From: Nocardia arthritidis NBRC 100137
GTDB taxonomy: Bacteria > Actinomycetota > Actinomycetes > Mycobacteriales > Mycobacteriaceae
Reading direction: 5' to 3'
Assembly (NCBI RefSeq): GCF_001612765.1
Contig: NZ_BDBB01000015.1
Location: 1-64,000 of the forward strand
DNA length: 64,000 bases
Shown one piece after another: positions 7,643 through 18,577 of this stretch. The translations under genes and the position numbers were made by a program. Numbering within the stretch: position 1 is the stretch's first letter; the number at the start of each line of letters is the position of its first letter. Under the pieces are notes generated by a model. The model did not search any database, had not been told where the DNA came from, and was given only the letters and a program-made list of their open reading frames with translations.

Positions 7643-10402
7643 TCAGCCCGAGTTGCGCAGCGCGGTGGCCAGGCCGTTCATGGTCAGCAGGATGCCGCGT
7701 TTCACCAGTTCGGAATCGTCCCCGGCGCGCAGCCGGCGCAGCAACTCCACCTGCATCTGATTGAGCGGTTCCAGGTAGGGGAACCGGTTGTGGATGGATT
7801 CGGCCAGCGATGGGTTGTCGGCCAGCAGGTGATCGTTGCCGGTGATCGCGGCGTGCATGCGGACGGTCCTGGCGTGTTCGTCGCGGATCATGCCGAAGAT
7901 CTGCTCGCGCAACGCCACGTCGTCCACGAGGTCGGCGTAGCGCGCGGCGATGTCGAGATCGCTCTTGGCCATCACCTGAGCCAGGTTGGACAGCACCGTA
8001 CGGAAGAACGGCCAGCGCCGGTACAGGTCCGCCAAGGTGGCCAGGCGTTGCGGGTCGCCGCCGATCCACTCCTCCAGGGCGGCGCCGGTGCCGTACCAGC
8101 CCGGCAGCATCACCCGCGCCTGACTCCAGGACATCACCCACGGGATGGCCCGCAGGTCCGCGACCGAATTCGTCGGCTTGCGCGAGGCGGGCCTGCTGCC
8201 GATGTTCAGGTCGCCCACCTCGGCGACCGGCGTGGACTGCCGGAAGTACTCGACGAATCCCGGGGTCTCGTGCACCAGCCGCGCGTACGCGGCGCGGGCG
8301 CGGGCCGCGAGGTCGTCCATGATCCCGTAGGACGGCTCGGCGTCGGCGCCGAGGCCCTCCACGTCCAGCAGGGTCGATTCCAGGGTGCCCGCGATCAGCG
8401 ATTCCAGATTGCGGTGCGCGCTACCGGGTTCGGCGTATTTCGCGGCGATCACCTCGCCCTGCTCGGTGAGCCGCAGCGAGCCGCGCACCGCCCCCGCAGG
8501 CTGGGCGAGGATCGCGTCGTAGCTGCGACCACCGCCGCGGCCTACCGTGCCGCCGCGGCCGTGGAACAGCCGCAGCCGGATGCCGGTTTTGCGGGCGACC
8601 TCGATCAGATCCAGCTCGGCCCGGTACAGCGCCCAGTTCGCCGCGAGGTATCCGCCGTCCTTGTTGGAGTCGGAATAGCCGAGCATCACCTCTTGGCGCA
8701 TGCCTTGCGCGGCGACCAGGTCGCGATAGACCGCGACTTCCAGCGCCGCGGACAGTGTCGCCGCCCCGGCGCCCAGGTCCTCGATGGTCTCGAACAGCGG
8801 GACGATGCCCACCGGGCAGCTCGGCGGCCCGTCCGGCTCCCCCGGGTCGAGCAGCCCGCCTTCCTTCAGCAGCAGGGCGGCCTCGAGCAGATCGCTGACC
8901 GATGTGCACATGCTGATGATGTAGTTCGGCACCGCCGCCGCGCCGAGCGTGTCCACCACATCCCGCGCGGCGCGCACGATGTCGAGCTCCTTGGCGGCCG
9001 ACTCGGTCAGCCGTGCGTGCGGGCCCAGCAGCGGGCGGCGAGTGCGCAGCTCGGCGGCCAGCAGTTCCACCCGGCGCGCCTCCGGCAGGCTCGCGTAGTC
9101 GGAGTGGACCCCCGCCCAGGCCAGCAGTTCGGCGACGACCTGCTCGTGCACTTCGGAGTTCTGCCTCAGGTCCAGACTCTGCAGGTGGAAGCCGAAGGTT
9201 TCGATGGCGTGGCGCAACGCGGCGAGGCGATCATCGGCGAGCAAGCCGTCGCCGCTGCCCCGCAGCGAGGCGTCTATCGCGTCCAGGTCGTCCAGCACCG
9301 TCTGCGGAGTCGGATAGGGTCGCGCACCGGCATCCAGGCCGTTCGGGGGAACCTCGCCGAGCGCGGCCAGCGCGGTGGCGGTCAACCGGGCCCGGACATG
9401 GTGCAGCGCACGGCGATACGGCTCGTCGGCATGCGCCGCCGGATCGGGGTATCCGGTCTCGGCCAGCGCGGCGACCTCGGGCGTCACGGTGATCAGCCGC
9501 GCCGACAGCGACAGCGTCTTCTCCAGTTCCACCAGCTCGCGCAGGTAGCGCTCGAACGCGACGCCCGCGGCGCGGAACGCGGCCTGACGCACGACCTCGG
9601 CGGTGACGTACGGGTTCCCGTCGCGGTCGCCGCCGATCCACGAGCCGGGACGCAGCATCGGGCGCGGCAGCAGCTCGACGCCCGGCCAGCGCGAGCGCAG
9701 CGCGGCGCGCACTTCGGCGTTGATCGCCGGGATCACGTCGAACAGGGTGAGGTCGTAGTAGCGCAGACCCACCGAGATCTCGTCCTGGATGCGCAAGCGG
9801 GCCAGGCGGATCAGCCCGGTGCGCCACAGGCTCAGTACCTGACGGCGGATCCGCAGTTCGAGGTCGGCTCGCTCACGCTCGTTCTCGGCGTAGCGCAAGC
9901 GCAGGCGCATCAACTCGGTGATCCTGGCCTGCGCGTCGAACACGGTGCGGCGGCGCGTTTCGGTCGGGTGCGCGGTGATCACCGGCGACACCAGCGCGTC
10001 GGCCAGCAGATCCGCGACCCGGGCTCCGTCGAGCGCCGCCGCGTCCAGTTTGCGGTAGGTGGCCGCCAGCGACGAGTCCTGTGGCGGTTCGCCCGCCGCC
10101 TCGTGCGCGGCGCGGCGGCGGTCGCGTTGGATGTCCTCGGCCAGATTGGCCAGCAGCACGAAGTAGCTGAACGCGCGGATGAGCGGGAGGGCGACCGCGA
10201 TGTCGACACCGTCGAGCATCTCCGCGACGGCGCTGCGCTCGACCTCCTCGCGGCGCACCCGGAACGCCTCGATGCGCACCCGCTCGATGAGGTCGAAAAC
10301 CTCCGGACCCTCGTGGTCGCGAATGGTGTCGCCGAGTACGCCGCCGAGGAAACGGATGTCGTCGCGCAGCGGCCGGATGGCGTCCTGTTCGGTCTCGCTC
10401 AT
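7643..10402 (-). CDS. ppc: Phosphoenolpyruvate carboxylase
   Basis: This is a full-length bacterial PEP carboxylase of 919 residues. It adds bicarbonate to phosphoenolpyruvate to form oxaloacetate, replenishing the TCA cycle. The signatures are intact: the catalytic histidine (about residue 145) in [22 protein letters not shown], the motif [16 protein letters not shown], the glycine-rich loop [13 protein letters not shown], and a C-terminus ending [11 protein letters not shown], as the enzyme uses for its C-terminal active-site contact. MSETEQD (10402) is preferred; an ATG four codons upstream is also possible. Confidence 0.97.
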   Translation of the reverse strand: MSETEQDAIRPLRDDIRFLGGVLGDTIRDHEGPEVFDLIERVRIEAFRVRREEVERSAVAEMLDGVDIAVALPLIRAFSYFVLLANLAEDIQRDRRRAAHEAAGEPPQDSSLAATYRKLDAAALDGARVADLLADALVSPVITAHPTETRRRTVFDAQARITELMRLRLRYAENERERADLELRIRRQVLSLWRTGLIRLARLRIQDEISVGLRYYDLTLFDVIPAINAEVRAALRSRWPGVELLPRPMLRPGSWIGGDRDGNPYVTAEVVRQAAFRAAGVAFERYLRELVELEKTLSLSARLITVTPEVAALAETGYPDPAAHADEPYRRALHHVRARLTATALAALGEVPPNGLDAGARPYPTPQTVLDDLDAIDASLRGSGDGLLADDRLAALRHAIETFGFHLQSLDLRQNSEVHEQVVAELLAWAGVHSDYASLPEARRVELLAAELRTRRPLLGPHARLTESAAKELDIVRAARDVVDTLGAAAVPNYIISMCTSVSDLLEAALLLKEGGLLDPGEPDGPPSCPVGIVPLFETIEDLGAGAATLSAALEVAVYRDLVAAQGMRQEVMLGYSDSNKDGGYLAANWALYRAELDLIEVARKTGIRLRLFHGRGGTVGRGGGRSYDAILAQPAGAVRGSLRLTEQGEVIAAKYAEPGSAHRNLESLIAGTLESTLLDVEGLGADAEPSYGIMDDLAARARAAYARLVHETPGFVEYFRQSTPVAEVGDLNIGSRPASRKPTNSVADLRAIPWVMSWSQARVMLPGWYGTGAALEEWIGGDPQRLATLADLYRRWPFFRTVLSNLAQVMAKSDLDIAARYADLVDDVALREQIFGMIRDEHARTVRMHAAITGNDHLLADNPSLAESIHNRFPYLEPLNQMQVELLRRLRAGDDSELVKRGILLTMNGLATALRNSG

Positions 10403-10480
10403 CGATTCGCCCATGATCAGACAGTATTGCCCTCCGGGCCGCGGGGATATGCGACGCGGCCCACACCGGCCACCCGCGGC

Positions 10481-10900
10481 TCAGCCCAGGAGTTCGGAGA
10501 AGCGCAGGTAGTTGCCCCACGGGTCGCGGAACCCGCAGTCGCGTACGCCGTACGGCTGCGAGATCGGCTCTTGCGTCACCTCGACGCCTGCGTCGCGCAG
10601 CCGGGCGAAGGTGGCGTCCACGGCATCGGTGGTGAAGATCAACGTGCCCTGCGCGCCGCCGGCCAGTCGCGCCCGCGCCGCCGCGCCGGCCGCCTCGTCG
10701 GGCACCATCTCGGGGGTTTCCAGAATGAACTCGATGCCCGGTTGCTTCGCCGGGCCGACGGTCACCCAGCGCCCACCGGCGAACGGCATGTCCGCCCGCA
10801 CCTCGAGGCCGATCACGTCGCGGTAGAACTCCAGGGCCTTGTCCTGGTCGCCGACCAGGACGCCGATGTGGGTGAGGGCCAGATCCGCGCTGTTGCTCAT
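10481..10900 (-). CDS. VOC/glyoxalase superfamily protein
   Basis: The 139-residue protein is a single VOC-type domain pair. It begins LTHIGVLVGDQDKALEFYRDVIGLEVRAD, with metal-binding-type His in the first strand, and ends GVRDCGFRDPWGNYLRFSEL, the usual closing strand. Members include glyoxalases, dioxygenases and resistance proteins; the substrate is unknown. ATG 10900 (MSNSAD) is preceded by AGGAGCACC on the coding strand. It lies upstream of ppc on the same strand, about 80 bases away. Confidence 0.8.
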   Translation of the reverse strand: MSNSADLALTHIGVLVGDQDKALEFYRDVIGLEVRADMPFAGGRWVTVGPAKQPGIEFILETPEMVPDEAAGAAARARLAGGAQGTLIFTTDAVDATFARLRDAGVEVTQEPISQPYGVRDCGFRDPWGNYLRFSELLG

Positions 10901-11025
10901 GATGGTGCTCCTTGTCTTCGTCAGGGCTGGGCAAGAGTACAGACGACGGGCACGCGAAGAATTCATCGGCGGCGGGTTCACACTCTCGGCGGATGCCGCG
11001 CTCGTGGCGAGCACCCGCGCCGCGC

Positions 11026-11625
11026 TCAGCCCGCGGTCCGGGCGGTGAGGTGATCCGCGCGGTGCGACACGACCTGTTCGGCCAGGGTGACCAGCACCTT
11101 CTTGACCGAATCACGCTGCCTGGCATCGCAGTCCAGAACCGGGATCCAGTGTGCGAGCCCGAGCGCCGAGCGAACCGCACGGACATCGAGGTGGTCACCG
11201 CCGTCGACGCGGTTGACCGCGACGACGAAGGGCGTACCGCGTTCGGCGCAGTAGTCCAGCACAGGTTGACAATCCTCGACGCGGCCGGTGTCGACCACGA
11301 TCACGGCGCCGAGCGCTCCGTCGACCAACTCCTCCCACAGGAAGACGAGACCGTCCTCGGCAGGCGTGCCGAACAGGTACAGCAGCAGTGAGCTGTCCAG
11401 GGTGATGCGCCCGACGTCGAGGGCGACACCGGGCCGCGGGTCGTCTGCCCAGCTCTCCGGATCGTCCGCGCCGAGGGGGATCTCGGCCGCCGCCGCGGCT
11501 ACCAGCGGCTCGATTTCGGAGACGGCCCCGATGAACGTCGTCTTCCCGACGCCGTGACCACCGCCGACCACGATTTTCACCGAAGACGGCATGGTCGGCG
11601 TTCGCGTGTCGGAATACCCGGACAA
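11026..11625 (-). CDS. Conservon-type (CvnD-like) small GTP-binding protein
   Basis: The 199-residue protein resembles the fourth member (CvnD) of actinobacterial conservons. It has a P-loop GGGHGVGKTT (21-30), a switch region SSLLLYLFGTPAEDGLVFLWEEL where Ras-like proteins have DxxG, and NRVD as the guanine-specificity motif. In the family, CvnD partners a sensor-kinase-like CvnA and roadblock protein CvnB to modulate signalling. None of those partners is next to this gene, so it is a stand-alone copy. The TTG at 11625 has GGAG upstream; ATG 11592 is an alternative. Confidence 0.8.
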   Translation of the reverse strand: MSGYSDTRTPTMPSSVKIVVGGGHGVGKTTFIGAVSEIEPLVAAAAAEIPLGADDPESWADDPRPGVALDVGRITLDSSLLLYLFGTPAEDGLVFLWEELVDGALGAVIVVDTGRVEDCQPVLDYCAERGTPFVVAVNRVDGGDHLDVRAVRSALGLAHWIPVLDCDARQRDSVKKVLVTLAEQVVSHRADHLTARTAG

Positions 11626-11881
11626 GCTCCCTGCTCCTCTCGATGGCAGCGGCGGCGCACCGGTCGGCGGCGCGCACGGTCGCGGATCGGTCGGCCGGGT
11701 CGCTGACGACGACTCGGCGTCCCGATCCGGACTTCCGGCGCGCTACCGATGTTCGGCGATGGAATGCGGCCGCCGGCACCGACGCACGAGCAACCATGTA
11801 CCCGCCCTCGCCCGCCCCGAAACCTCGCGGCGCGACTCTGATACAGTCCGGCGCGATATACCCGGAGGGCAAGAGGGCTGG

Positions 11882-12409
11882 ATGGCGCACCGAATTACGT
11901 TGATTCCCTTGGCAATAGCAGTAGTGCTCGGAGCGGCCGCCTGCGGCGACGAGTCCAGCGGGTCACCGGCGACGACCACCACGCAGGCCGCGAGCACGGC
12001 CACCCAGCTGTTCGATCCCTGCACCGGCATCCCCGACGCCGCGCTGACCAGCGCCGGGCTCGATCCCGCGAGCAAGCAGGTCGGTGTGGGCGGGGTCGAG
12101 CAGCCGGGCTGGGAGATCTGCGGATGGAAGGGCGCCGACTTCACCCTCGGCGTGTTCTCCAACGGCGCGTCCGTGGCCGAATTCGAACGCAAGCCCGGCA
12201 ATGTCGACTTCCAGGACGTCACCATCGCCGGACGGCCCGGCCGCCAGTTCCGCGTGGACGACGCCGCCAAGGACCAGATGTGCGACGTGCTCTTCCCGGC
12301 TCGGCAGGGGTTGCTGCAACTGACGCTGGTCAACCGGGCCGCGGACCAGAACCCCTGCGATCGCCTTACGACCGTCGGCGAATCGATCGTCCCGGCGCTG
12401 CCGAAATAG
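11882..12409 (+). CDS. DUF3558 family lipoprotein
   Basis: The 175-residue secreted protein begins MAHRITLIPLAIAVVLGAAACG, a lipoprotein signal with Cys near residue 21; its lipobox AAAC is unusual in lacking Leu at -3. A Thr/Ser/Ala-rich linker follows, then a domain beginning FDPCTGIPDAALTSAGLDP, characteristic of DUF3558, and conserved cysteines in EICGW, QMCDVLF and QNPCDRL. Function is unknown; such proteins sit on the outer face of the membrane in mycolate-containing actinobacteria. An AGGGCAAGAGGG purine stretch precedes the ATG. Confidence 0.82.
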   Translation: MAHRITLIPLAIAVVLGAAACGDESSGSPATTTTQAASTATQLFDPCTGIPDAALTSAGLDPASKQVGVGGVEQPGWEICGWKGADFTLGVFSNGASVAEFERKPGNVDFQDVTIAGRPGRQFRVDDAAKDQMCDVLFPARQGLLQLTLVNRAADQNPCDRLTTVGESIVPALPK

Positions 12410-12416
12410 CGCAGCC

Positions 12417-13436
12417 TCACCCCGCGAGGATGCGAAGTACCTCGTCGGAGGCGTAGAAGGGCGCGAGGCGTTCACGGATCAATCCGGCCAGAACGCCTTC
12501 CCGCTTCGCGCTCTCGATGACCGCCGGTCCGTACCGCAGGATCTCCGCGGCGATATCGTCACCGGTGAGACCGAGTTCGGGCAGCATGGCCGCCAGGGTG
12601 TAATCGCCGTATTTGGTGAAGAACACCTCCACGCACTCGTCCAGCAGCAGGCCGAAGTACTCCTTCTCGCGGGTGGTGACGGCGATTTCGTAGCACAGCA
12701 GCACCAGTTCGTTGAGGTCCTTGCGGCTGAGGTATTCGCGCAGACCGCTGACCGGTTCGTCGGCGTGCAGATCCCAGAACTCCATCGCGGCGGCGTGCAC
12801 CGGCGCGTCGCGCAGCATCTCGCGGATGGCGTTGTTGGTGCGCTTGAGGGCGAACAGCGCGCCCTTGCCCGCCAGGTCGCCGACGAACGTGCCGTCGGCG
12901 GCCTTCTTGGCGCGATTGGCCGCGGACTGGCCCAGCGACATCAGCGAGGAGACGCCCGGGATCTTCTCGGCGCGCTCGCGGTTGGCCTGCATGAAGTCGT
13001 TGATCAGCTTGTCCACGAATTTCGACGCGACGGTGGCGACCAGCGGGCTCTCGGTGAGCCGGTCCAGGATGCGCTCCTGTGCCTGGTGCATGCCGAAGAT
13101 CTTCTCCAGCAGCGCCTCGACCGGCTCGCGCTCGACCACCTCGCCGAGGGTGTAGTCGTTGTTGGTTGCGATGTGGTCGTAGATGGAGTCGGCGAACACA
13201 CCGACCATGTCGGCGAACACAGGACTGCCGCCGATCAGCTCGACGATGGTGCGGACGGTCTGCTTGGCCTGCTCGACCTCGACGACGTCCCGGAAGACGA
13301 TCGTGTCGGCGACTCCGAGGACCGCCTCGGTGTCGCGCGCGATCACCTCCGCGAAGCGCTCGCCGGTGACCTCGGCGAGCAGGAATTCCACCTGGGCGTC
13401 CAGTAGCCGTTCGGCGATCTCACGCGGCTCGCTCAT
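12417..13436 (-). CDS. Conserved hypothetical protein, mostly helical
   Basis: I do not recognise a family for this 339-residue protein. It is rich in Glu, Leu and Ala and predicted largely alpha-helical, with no signal peptide or obvious membrane segment. MSEPREIAERLL at 13436 is chosen for its GGTGGA-type ribosome-binding site; an ATG eight codons upstream is weaker. The gene lies 43 bases downstream of the equally unrecognised gene at 13998 on the same strand, and the two probably form an operon. Its end lies 7 bases from the convergent DUF3558 gene. Confidence 0.75.
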   Translation of the reverse strand: MSEPREIAERLLDAQVEFLLAEVTGERFAEVIARDTEAVLGVADTIVFRDVVEVEQAKQTVRTIVELIGGSPVFADMVGVFADSIYDHIATNNDYTLGEVVEREPVEALLEKIFGMHQAQERILDRLTESPLVATVASKFVDKLINDFMQANRERAEKIPGVSSLMSLGQSAANRAKKAADGTFVGDLAGKGALFALKRTNNAIREMLRDAPVHAAAMEFWDLHADEPVSGLREYLSRKDLNELVLLCYEIAVTTREKEYFGLLLDECVEVFFTKYGDYTLAAMLPELGLTGDDIAAEILRYGPAVIESAKREGVLAGLIRERLAPFYASDEVLRILAG

Positions 13437-13479
13437 CGAATTCCACCCATCATCCTTCATCCGGCGTGCCCGGCCCGGT

Positions 13480-13998
13480 TCACGACTGGTGCGGCTCGGC
13501 GTCGTTGCCGTGCAACGATTCCCGGATCCGGTCCAGTCGCTCACGCGCGGCCTTCTCGCGTGCCTGCCATTGTTCGTCCGCGCTGCGGCCCGCTGGAGTC
13601 TGCCGGTCGAGTTCGCCCATCCCCTGCGCGGTGCCGTAGCGCTGCTCGACCTTATCGCGAACTGACTCGAAAGTAGGAACACCGGAGACCGAATATCCGC
13701 CGCTCGGGGCGGTGCCGGGCATACCCGGCGGCGGTACCGGTACCGCCGGTACCGCGGAACCGCCGCCTACCTGGCCGGATACCTCCGACCCCTGCCCTGG
13801 CAGCGCGGTGCCGCCGGCCGGGGTGGTAGGAGTCACATCCCCGGCGGTACCGGTATCCCCCGTCTCCACCAGCCCCAGCAACGCGGCGTGGACCGCCGCG
13901 AATCCGGGACGGCCCGCCGTGGCGACCAGCAGGACACCTGCCAGTTCCGCGTCGGACAGCCCGCCCAACCGGCTCGCGATATCGCTGTTGTCACTCAT
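13480..13998 (-). CDS. Hypothetical protein with Gly/Pro-rich linker
   Basis: The 172-residue protein has three parts. Residues 1-48 are a short helical segment (SRLGGLSDAELAGVLLVATA). Residues 49-105 are a low-complexity Gly/Pro/Thr/Val linker. Residues 106-172 form a charged helix (FESVRDKVEQRYGTAQGMGELD then EKAARERLDRIRESL), a possible coiled coil. There is no signal peptide. No function is assigned. It is the first gene of a probable two-gene unit with 12417-13436. Confidence 0.65.
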   Translation of the reverse strand: MSDNSDIASRLGGLSDAELAGVLLVATAGRPGFAAVHAALLGLVETGDTGTAGDVTPTTPAGGTALPGQGSEVSGQVGGGSAVPAVPVPPPGMPGTAPSGGYSVSGVPTFESVRDKVEQRYGTAQGMGELDRQTPAGRSADEQWQAREKAARERLDRIRESLHGNDAEPHQS

Positions 13999-14037
13999 AC
14001 CGCCAGGCTACGCAGCCACGATCGCGCCGCACGTGGT

Positions 14038-14805
14038 TCACGACCGGACGAGTGCGCCCGCCCAGTCGCGCACGAGGTCGTACCACGCCGAGCCGCCGAC
14101 GACGATCAGATCGTTGTGCCCGGCCCCGGGAAACACGACGAGCCGTTTCGGCTCCGGCGCGGCGGCGTAGAGACGGTGCGCGTGCCGCAGCGGCAGTAGC
14201 TCGTCCTGGTCGCCGTGCATGATCAGCACCGGAGCGCGCAGCGTGCGAATGCGGCGTTCGTTCGGATAGGCGTTCGGCACCAGGGGCGCGGGCAGGAACG
14301 GATACACCGAACGAGCCGCGTCGCGCAGACCGCTGAAGGTGGACATCAGCATCACCCCCGCAGGCGGATGGTGCTGCGCCAGCTCGAGCACGACGCCGCC
14401 GCCGAGGGACTTGCCCAGGTACAGCACACGATTCGGATCGACACCCGGTTGCGCGAGCAGCGCCCGGTGCGCGGCGTGCGCGTCCAGGTAGGTGCCGTGC
14501 TCGGTCGGTTTGCCGGTGCTGCGCCCGTACCCGCGGTAATCGAAGGCCAGCACGTCGAAACCGGCCTCGGTGAGCAACGCGTAGATCGGCACCCGGTCGC
14601 CGAGGTTGCCCGCGTTGCCGTGCGCGAAGAGGATGTGCCCGACCGAGTTCCGTGCGGGCATCCACCACGCGTCCACGATCTCCCCGTCCGAGGTGGGCAG
14701 GAACAGCTCGGCGTACTCCATGCCGAGCACTGCCGGGGTCTGCAGCACCGTCCGCTCCGGCAGGTAGGTCAGCGCGTTGAGGATCGGACGGGCCGGGTGC
14801 CGCAC
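14038..14805 (-). CDS. Alpha/beta hydrolase
   Basis: The 255-residue protein has an alpha/beta-hydrolase core: oxyanion motif FAHGNAGNLG, the strand FDYRGYGRSTGKP, the nucleophile elbow YLGKSLGGGV (Ser), an acid in MHGDQDELLP and a catalytic His in FPGAGHNDL. The pattern resembles BEM46/FrsA-like serine hydrolases; the substrate is unknown. GTG 14805 is preferred because it starts 5 bases after the pheT stop codon; a longer frame would run back through pheT. It is probably transcribed with pheS-pheT by read-through. Confidence 0.8.
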   Translation of the reverse strand: MRHPARPILNALTYLPERTVLQTPAVLGMEYAELFLPTSDGEIVDAWWMPARNSVGHILFAHGNAGNLGDRVPIYALLTEAGFDVLAFDYRGYGRSTGKPTEHGTYLDAHAAHRALLAQPGVDPNRVLYLGKSLGGGVVLELAQHHPPAGVMLMSTFSGLRDAARSVYPFLPAPLVPNAYPNERRIRTLRAPVLIMHGDQDELLPLRHAHRLYAAAPEPKRLVVFPGAGHNDLIVVGGSAWYDLVRDWAGALVRS

Positions 14806-14809
14806 CGCG

Positions 14810-17317
14810 TCAGCCTCGCAGCACCGCGCCCACGGCGTCGGCCGCCGCCGCGACGGCCGCGTCGCGCGCCGCACTGGCCTCGTCTTCGGTGAGGGTCCGG
14901 TCGGCGGCGCGGAAACGCAGGGCATAGGTGAGCGACTTGCGTCCCTCGCCCGCCTGAGCGCCTTCGTACACGTCGAACAGCGCGATGTCCTCTAGCAGCT
15001 CCCCGCCGCCGGCGCGCAGCGCGGCCTGTACGGTCGCCGCCGGAATCGTCTTCTCGACGCTCACCGAGACGTCCTGCAGCACCGCGGGGAACGGCGACAC
15101 CGTGGGAACCGGACGCGCTTCCCGCAGCGGCAACGCGTCGAGGTCGAGTTCGACGGCACACGTGCGCGGCGGCAGACCCGAACGTTCCAGCACGGCCGGG
15201 TGCAGTTCACCCGCGTAGCCGACGACCGTTCCGTCGACCACCAGCTCGGCGCAGCGACCGGGATGCCAGGGCAGCTGGGCCGCCGCCCTGCGCTCGATGG
15301 TCACACCGGCCGCGTCGGCGACGGCGTCGGCCAGTGCGAACGCGTCGGCGGCCTCGACGGCACGACCCGGACCCCACGGCCCGCGCGGCTCGCGACGGCC
15401 GGTCAGGACGGCGGCCACGTGCACCGGCTGCTCGGGCAGCGAGTCGAGCAGCTCGGCGATCTCGGCGTCGGTGGGGCGCCGGTCCACCGGCAGCGGGTCG
15501 ACCGCCCTGATGTTCGCCCCGGGCCGCACGACCTGCGCGATGCCATAGATCGCCAGATCACGCGCACCCCGCGAGATGTTGCGGACGGCCACTTCGAGCA
15601 GGCCGGGCAGCAGGGTGGTGGCCAGTTCGGCACGCTCCACGTCGAGTGGATTGAGCACCCTGGTGGTGGCGCGGCGCGGGTCGTCGGCATCCAGGCCCCA
15701 GGTGTCGAACACCCCGGCGGCCAGGAACACCGGCGGCAGAACCTCCACGGCGCCCGCGAACGCCAGTGCGCGGCTGACGGCGCGGCGGCGGCGCTGGGTC
15801 GGCGTGAGTCCCCGCCCGGCCGGTGCGGTGGGCAGCACGGACGGAATCTGCTCGAGGCCTTCCAGCCGCAGCACCTCTTCCACCAGGTCGGCGGGCTGGG
15901 CCAGGTCGGGCCGCCAGCTGGGCGGGGTCACCACCAGTTGGCCGTGCCCGGCCTCGCTGACGGCGACCTCCACGGTGCAGCCGATCTGGGCCAAGCGGCG
16001 CGCGGAGGTTCCGGTGGGGTAGGTGACGCCCGCGACGCGGTCGGCCAGGTCGATGTCCATCCGGATGGGCTCGGGTGCCGGGATCGGGGCCCGGAAATCC
16101 GTCAGCACGGGTTCGACGGTGCCACCCGCGATTTCGGCGAGCAGGGTGGCCGCGCGGTCCAGCGCGGCGACGTTGATCTCCGGATCGACGACCCGCTCGT
16201 ACCGCTTGCCCGCCTCGGACACCAGCTTGTGCCTGCGCGCGGTCCGGTAGACCAGCAACGGGTTCCAGGTGGCCGCCTCGAGCAGGATGTCGGTGCTCTG
16301 CGCGCCGACCTCGGTGCTCGCGCCGCCCATCACGCCCGCCAGCGAGACGACACCCGAATCGTCGGCGATCACCACGTCCTCGGCGTCGAGCGTGCGCTCC
16401 ACCTCGTCCAAGGTGCGCAGCGTCTCGCCCTTGTTCGCGGCGCGGACCACCAAGCCGCCCGACACCTTGGCCGCGTCGAAGGCGTGCAGCGGCTGCCCCA
16501 GCTCCAGCATCACGTAGTTGGTGACGTCCACCGCCGGCGAGATCGGGCGCACGCCCGACAGCAGCAGCCTGCGCTGCAACCACCAAGGGCTGACCGCCTT
16601 CGGGTCGATGCCGGTGACCCGGCGGGCCGCGAAACGGGTGCACCGGGAGTCCGGCTCGACCCGGATCGACCAGGCTTCCTGCTCGTGGTCGGGCAGGGTA
16701 CGCACCGCCGGGTCGGCGTATTCGAGATCGAAGCCGCAGGCCAGCTCCCGCGCGAGACCCCGCACCGAGAAGCAGTAGCCGCGGTCGGGGGTGATGTTCA
16801 GTTCGATGACGGTGTCGTCCAAACCGAGCAGCGCGTTGGCGTCGGTGCCCGGCTCGGCGGTGCCCGGTTCCAGCACCAGGATGCCGGAATGGTCCTTGCC
16901 GATACCGAGTTCGGCGACCGAGCAGATCATTCCGTTGGAGACGTGGCCGTAGGTCTTGCGCGAGGTGATCCGGAAGCCGCCGGGCAGCTCGCCGCCGGGC
17001 AGCACCGCGACGACCAGGTCACCGACCTCGAAATTCCGCGCGCCGCAGATGATCTCCTGCAGATCTGGCTTGCCGATGTCCACCTTGCAGAAGCGGATCG
17101 GCTTCTTGAACTCGGTCAGCTCGGTGATCTCGGCGACCCGGCCGACCACCAGCGGCGGCTCGCCGTCCTCCGGGCCGGCGACCCGCTGGAGCTTGTCGAC
17201 CTCTTCGACTTCCAGTCCGACCCGGACGAATCCCGCGTCGAGCTCCTCCGGCGTCACCGACCACTCCGGGTTGGTGCGCTGGATGATGTCGGTCAGCCAG
17301 GACTGCGCTACTCGCAC
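14810..17317 (-). CDS. pheT: Phenylalanine-tRNA ligase beta subunit
   Basis: The 835-residue subunit of the (alpha-beta)2 synthetase charges tRNA-Phe. Domains in order are an N-terminal segment, an EMAP-like tRNA-binding domain (about residues 45-155; [10 protein letters not shown] to [15 protein letters not shown]), the B3/B4 editing domain, B5, a catalytic-like core, and a C-terminal anticodon-binding FDX-ACB domain starting near [16 protein letters not shown]. The length is normal. It follows pheS after a 33-base gap. The large open frame on the opposite strand is a GC-driven shadow. Confidence 0.97.
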   Translation of the reverse strand: MRVAQSWLTDIIQRTNPEWSVTPEELDAGFVRVGLEVEEVDKLQRVAGPEDGEPPLVVGRVAEITELTEFKKPIRFCKVDIGKPDLQEIICGARNFEVGDLVVAVLPGGELPGGFRITSRKTYGHVSNGMICSVAELGIGKDHSGILVLEPGTAEPGTDANALLGLDDTVIELNITPDRGYCFSVRGLARELACGFDLEYADPAVRTLPDHEQEAWSIRVEPDSRCTRFAARRVTGIDPKAVSPWWLQRRLLLSGVRPISPAVDVTNYVMLELGQPLHAFDAAKVSGGLVVRAANKGETLRTLDEVERTLDAEDVVIADDSGVVSLAGVMGGASTEVGAQSTDILLEAATWNPLLVYRTARRHKLVSEAGKRYERVVDPEINVAALDRAATLLAEIAGGTVEPVLTDFRAPIPAPEPIRMDIDLADRVAGVTYPTGTSARRLAQIGCTVEVAVSEAGHGQLVVTPPSWRPDLAQPADLVEEVLRLEGLEQIPSVLPTAPAGRGLTPTQRRRRAVSRALAFAGAVEVLPPVFLAAGVFDTWGLDADDPRRATTRVLNPLDVERAELATTLLPGLLEVAVRNISRGARDLAIYGIAQVVRPGANIRAVDPLPVDRRPTDAEIAELLDSLPEQPVHVAAVLTGRREPRGPWGPGRAVEAADAFALADAVADAAGVTIERRAAAQLPWHPGRCAELVVDGTVVGYAGELHPAVLERSGLPPRTCAVELDLDALPLREARPVPTVSPFPAVLQDVSVSVEKTIPAATVQAALRAGGGELLEDIALFDVYEGAQAGEGRKSLTYALRFRAADRTLTEDEASAARDAAVAAAADAVGAVLRG

Positions 17318-17350
17318 TTGACGTTTCGCTCTCTCGATCGAAGGGTGAGG

Positions 17351-18499
<1,149 letters not shown>

Positions 18500-18577
18500 C
18501 TATGGCGGATTCACCCGGATTACCCGCGACGCCGCGCGAGCCGTGTGGTAGCCACGCGGGCCGCGCACCCGCGGCGG

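Noticed and set aside
7529..11053. A 1174-codon open frame on the plus strand
   Set aside because: It is antisense to ppc, which has complete PEP carboxylase signatures; composition is typical of a shadow frame.
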